Positions 33,556-38,359 of a DNA stretch of 38,359 nt are shown here, in pieces. Source of the stretch: an uncultured Desulfovibrio sp. (GTDB taxonomy: Bacteria > Desulfobacterota > Desulfovibrionia > Desulfovibrionales > Desulfovibrionaceae); the NCBI GenBank assembly GCA_944327295.1, contig CALVHF010000161.1, positions 1 to 38,359 of the forward strand, read 5' to 3'. A program made the translations under genes and the position numbers. Every line of letters starts with the position of its first letter. The stretch's first letter is position 1. A model generated the notes under the pieces. It did no database searches. It was not told where the DNA came from and saw only the letters and a list, made by a program, of their open reading frames with translations.

Positions 33556-35459
33556 TAGCCGCCCACAATGAAGAGCGGCACCTGCGGGAAGTAGGTGATG
33601 ACAAGAAGGACCAGAATCATGAGGCCAATCATGGGCATGACGGCCTTGGCAATGCTGGTCAGGCGCGTGCCGGAAATGCCGCTGGCCACAAAGAGGTTCA
33701 CGCCCACAGGCGGCGTGAGGAAGCCGATGGCCAGGTTCACGACGATGATGACGCCAAAGTGCAGGGGCGAGACACCAACGCCCGTGACCACGGGCAGCAG
33801 GATGGGCGTCAGGATGACGATGGCTGCCAGGGCTTCCATGAAGGTGCCCACGATGAGCAGAAGGACGTTGATGATGAGCAGGATGAAGAACTTGCTGTTG
33901 GTGAAGTCGAGGATGGCGCGGGCAATGGTGCCGGGCACATCCTCAATGGTCATGATGTTGCCGAAGATGGTGGCCATGGCCATGAGCACGATGATGGTGG
34001 CAGACGTTTCCGCAGATTCCACGCAGCACTCGCACAGCTTCTTCCAGTTGATTTCCTTGTAGATGAAGACACCCACGATGATGCCGTAGAAAGCAGCCAC
34101 GGCTGCGGCTTCGGTAGGCGTCATGAAGCCGCCGTAGATGCCGCCGAGCACGATGACGGGCACCATGAGGGCCCACTTGGCATCCCAGAAGGCACGGCCG
34201 AGGCTTGCAGCCGTACGATTGCGGGCCTCGCCCTTCCAGTTCATCTTCTTGGAATGGACATAGGAATAGCCCATGAGGACCAGACCGCAGAGGACACCGG
34301 GGATGATGCCGGCAACAAAGAGGTCGCCGATGGAAACCTGGGCAGAGATGCCGTAGACCACGAAGGGGTTGCTCGGGGGAATCATGACGCCCAGGGCCCC
34401 GGCTGCGGCCACGATGGCGCAGGAGAAGGCACGATCATAGCCGCGTTCCAGCATGGCCGGAATGGTCAGGGAACCGATGGCTGCCACGGTGGCGGGACCG
34501 GAGCCCGAGATGGCGCCAAAGAACATGCAGGTCACAACCGTGGTCAGCGCCATGCCACCGTACATGCCACCCAGCATTTCGTCCGCCAGCTTGAGCAGGC
34601 GGGAAGACAGGCCGCCTGCGCCCATGTAGACACCGGCTGCGATGAAGAAGGGGATGGCCATGATCGGGAAGTTGTCCAGAGAGGTGAAGGCCACCTGGGA
34701 GAGGTACTGCATGGGCAGGGTGTCCGCGCAGATGATGGTGGCAAGGCTGGAGAGTCCGAGACCAATGGCAATGGGCACGCCTATGGCGCACATGGCGACA
34801 AAGTAGCCGAACAGAGCGGGCAGGGGATCAATGTAGTCGTAGATGAAGGTCGAACCTGTCACGTAGAGGCTGATCATGACAGGATACATGGGCAGCCCCA
34901 GGATGAACAGGCCGACAAGGCCTATGAGGGTGTCCTTGGTGCCGCATTTTTTTGCCTGCTTCCACAGGTCCTGAATAAGACGCAGGCTCATGAGGCCAAA
35001 GCCGATGGGCAGGACCAGGTAGGGAATGAGGTAGGGAATGCGGGTGGCTGTGGTGTACTGGGGGTACTGGATGAGCCGTTCGATCTGATCACAGCCTGTG
35101 ATGGCAATGACAAGGGTCAGCAGGAGGAAGCAGCCATGAACAATGATCCAGCTGATTTCCTTCCAGCGGTCGGGCAGCTTGTCGTAGATGATGTCCACAC
35201 GGATGGAGGAACGCTTCTTGATGGCAACACACAGGGCCAGGTAGGTAATCCAGATGAAGATGTATCTGGAGACTTCTTCGGTCCAGACCATGGCACCGGC
35301 CGTTTCCAGCAGATTGGAAACAATGTAGCGGTAGAAGGTCTGCAGCGTAATGAAGCAGATAATGGAGATCAGGCCGACAACAAGAAAAATCTTTTCAAAG
35401 TTCTCGTCCAGCCAGCGCCATATGCTCTGTTGTTCGGTCTGTACGACATCTGTAGCCAT
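33552..35459 (-). CDS. TRAP transporter fused small and large membrane subunits (DctQM)
   Basis: ATG 35459 (GAGAGG 6-7 nt upstream) gives 635 residues. Residues about 15-185 are a DctQ-type four-helix subunit (VWTEEVSRYIFIWITYLALC motif). After a linker helix, residues about 205-630 are the DctM permease, with FFIAAGVYMGAGGLSSRL, GAISGSGPATVAAIGSLTIP, IPPSNPFVVYGI and PPVGVNLFVASGIS. Fused QM proteins are a known variant. Together with DctP it takes up small carboxylates by ion-coupled import; substrate unknown. A MITE-like element has its end exactly at the stop codon. Confidence 0.94.
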   Translation of the reverse strand: MATDVVQTEQQSIWRWLDENFEKIFLVVGLISIICFITLQTFYRYIVSNLLETAGAMVWTEEVSRYIFIWITYLALCVAIKKRSSIRVDIIYDKLPDRWKEISWIIVHGCFLLLTLVIAITGCDQIERLIQYPQYTTATRIPYLIPYLVLPIGFGLMSLRLIQDLWKQAKKCGTKDTLIGLVGLFILGLPMYPVMISLYVTGSTFIYDYIDPLPALFGYFVAMCAIGVPIAIGLGLSSLATIICADTLPMQYLSQVAFTSLDNFPIMAIPFFIAAGVYMGAGGLSSRLLKLADEMLGGMYGGMALTTVVTCMFFGAISGSGPATVAAIGSLTIPAMLERGYDRAFSCAIVAAAGALGVMIPPSNPFVVYGISAQVSIGDLFVAGIIPGVLCGLVLMGYSYVHSKKMNWKGEARNRTAASLGRAFWDAKWALMVPVIVLGGIYGGFMTPTEAAAVAAFYGIIVGVFIYKEINWKKLCECCVESAETSATIIVLMAMATIFGNIMTIEDVPGTIARAILDFTNSKFFILLIINVLLLIVGTFMEALAAIVILTPILLPVVTGVGVSPLHFGVIIVVNLAIGFLTPPVGVNLFVASGISGTRLTSIAKAVMPMIGLMILVLLVITYFPQVPLFIVGGY

Positions 35460-35861
35460 GAAAACCTCTCTCGATAACACTTCCTTCAAACGGAGAGCAG
35501 AACAGCAGAAAGTGTGAGACCTGCATTGAGAAGTCAGATGGAGATATTGTGTGGATTTTCTGGAGAAAGAGCCTGTCTGTTCAATCCTCTGTACTGTATT
35601 GCAAGACTCCTTTGACTGTCATGGCGACATGGCTGTCTTGCGAGGACTGTCTACTTTTCATCTTTTGCCCATCCAGGCAGTCCGGCCAAGAAAGGGAACG
35701 ACTTGAAAACAAATACTCTGCCAACACAATTTCAACGTGCTCTGGTCTTCTTTTCCATGCACCAGCAGGGATAGTTCTGCACACAAGAATGAAGGGGCCG
35801 CCAAGGCAGCCCCTTCATCTTCAAAGGAGAAGCTGTCTTTTCGCTTGTGGCGAAGACAGGG
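35460..35861. other. Gap between dctP and dctQM
   Basis: This 402-bp gap holds a 10-bp hairpin (35789-35818) 44 bp past the dctP stop on the minus strand. The rest has no visible gene. The distance suggests dctQM may have its own promoter, but I could not find one. Confidence 0.45.
35789..35818 (-). terminator. Intercistronic hairpin after dctP
   Basis: ATGAAGGGGC and GCCCCTTCAT form a perfect 10-bp stem with a 10-nt loop. No strong T-run follows, so partial termination or message protection is likely, raising DctP over the membrane subunit. Confidence 0.5.
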
Positions 35862-37562
<1,701 letters not shown>

Positions 37563-38282
37563 CCTAAGAGTTGAGCAAAAGTAGAACCATACTTTCAGGG
37601 GTGCTCAAAAGGATTCCTTAGCAGAAAATTACACTAAGCCTGTGTAGGAGCGAGGTGTGATACGAAGGATCTTCCCACCCAGTCCTCGCAAGTGATTTTG
37701 CTTCCATCCTTGACAACACTGTGAAGGATGTGGGCCCAGAGGCGCTGGCACAGCGTTTTTTTCTGAAAAACACCACCGAGGACCCTGTCCAGACCGTGCT
37801 TTTTCAGAAATTCCATCAGGAACCAGACATCACCAAATGTGGTGTGGAAATTTGGGGCAACAGGCAGCAATTTTGGAGGGAGTCTTGGGTCATCAAGAGC
37901 CACCTCCTTAAACTCTCCAGTCGTCGAACAGTTCTCGACCAAACCTCTGAGAGGAGATTGAAAAATACCTAATTTCAAGTTCTTATCAAAGTATACTACC
38001 TTGCCGAGACTCTCAATTACTCTGTGTTTTGAGAAGTTGCGAGAGCCAGGAGTGTAGACAGTCTCCATTATCGCTGCTGAACCTGAAAGCACCTCTCCAT
38101 GCTCATTTCTGACCAGTTTTTGCACCTTGATGAAAGCCATAGTCCCCCAAAGCGAGTATGGTTCTCAGTAGAACCATATTTTTCATAGCATTTACGGCAA
38201 TGGGAGTAAAGTAATTGCTTGAAAAAATTATAATTTCGTTGAAACGATAACCGTATGGTTCTACTTTTACCAAACTCTTAGG
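37563..38282. mobile_element. Internally deleted IS1634-type element
   Basis: Two 30-bp inverted ends bound the element: left CCTAAGAGTTGAGC then AAAAGTAGAACCATAC (37563-37592), right the complement with three mismatches (38253-38282). Between them is only the start of an IS1634-type transposase (37634-38140). I see no target duplication. The element may still move if a full transposase is elsewhere in the genome. Confidence 0.75.
37634..38140 (-). pseudogene. N-terminal fragment of IS1634-type transposase
   Basis: The 168-residue frame begins MAFIKVQKLVRNEHGEVLSG and has RVIESLGKVVYFDKN, FGDVWFLMEFLKKHGL and LWAHILHSVVKDGSKITCED, features of the N-terminal part of IS1634-type (IS4-group) transposases of about 550 residues. 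The DDE catalytic domain is missing; the frame ends SHLAPTQA about 40 bp inside the left end, which suggests a single internal deletion of roughly 1 kb or more. Confidence 0.8.
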
Positions 38283-38359
38283 GTATACTGTGTAAATTCT
38301 GTTTGGAGATAGGGGGGTAAATTGTCATCTGCTGGCCTAGCAGCCGGTCGAATCCATAT

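Noticed and set aside
33759..35477. Long plus-strand frame (572 residues) opposite dctQM
   Set aside because: Antisense shadow of the TRAP membrane subunit; Gly/His/Asp-rich composition is typical of such shadows.

Overview
The right-hand two thirds of the window (about 14,760-38,359) read as an ordinary GC-rich bacterial chromosome. Its gene set (rlmE-yebC-ruvC, murJ, an RNase R-type exonuclease, mnmA, a polar amino-acid ABC importer, CDP-glucose genes, a UbiA-type prenyltransferase and a TRAP transporter with fused Q/M subunits) best fits a Desulfovibrionaceae-like deltaproteobacterium. That placement is an inference from gene content and protein character, not from a marker gene.

The left part (1-14,680) is a mobile genomic island sitting against the 3' end of a tRNA-Ala(CGC) gene (14,681-14,756, minus strand). 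Next to the tRNA are 11-bp direct repeats and an intact tyrosine integrase. Moving away from it come a frameshifted second integrase (P4 type), a large RepA/AAA_25-like helicase protein whose N-terminal third has very different base composition, a structured non-coding stretch with two strong terminators, an AT-rich region with two DnaA-box-like sites, a YfjJ/Gp2-type replication protein, a small hydrophobic ORF, an excisionase-like DNA-binding protein and a small protein combining a possible dsRBD-like fold with an annealing-protein-like tail. This is the core of a self-replicating integrative element or satellite. The cargo further left comprises an AT-rich lipoprotein, an LprI-like periplasmic protein, a WYL regulator convergent with an XRE regulator, and a three-gene operon of exported proteins. 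Two of those exported proteins are built from the same roughly 95-residue repeat; the third has a FlgT/LPP20-like N-terminus. The far end of the island is outside the window.

Host region layout: rlmE-yebC-ruvC (+), an MFS permease (+) convergent with murJ (-), rnr (-), a BI-1/YccA membrane protein (-) divergent from an exported cyclophilin (+), mnmA and a three-gene amino-acid ABC importer (-), then rfbF-rfbG-RmlC-like epimerase-UbiA prenyltransferase (+), a TauE/SafE permease (-) and a TRAP transporter dctP-dctQM (-).

Two non-autonomous insertion-sequence remnants with intact ends lie in the right part: a 158-bp MITE-like element placed exactly at the dctQM stop codon, and a 720-bp internally deleted IS1634-type element at 37,563-38,282. 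An orphan copy of the MITE end lies in the island at about 6,304. I saw no CRISPR array, reverse transcriptase, toxin-antitoxin pair or rRNA. The most unusual material is the island: the mosaic helicase, the replication region and the repeat-built exported proteins.
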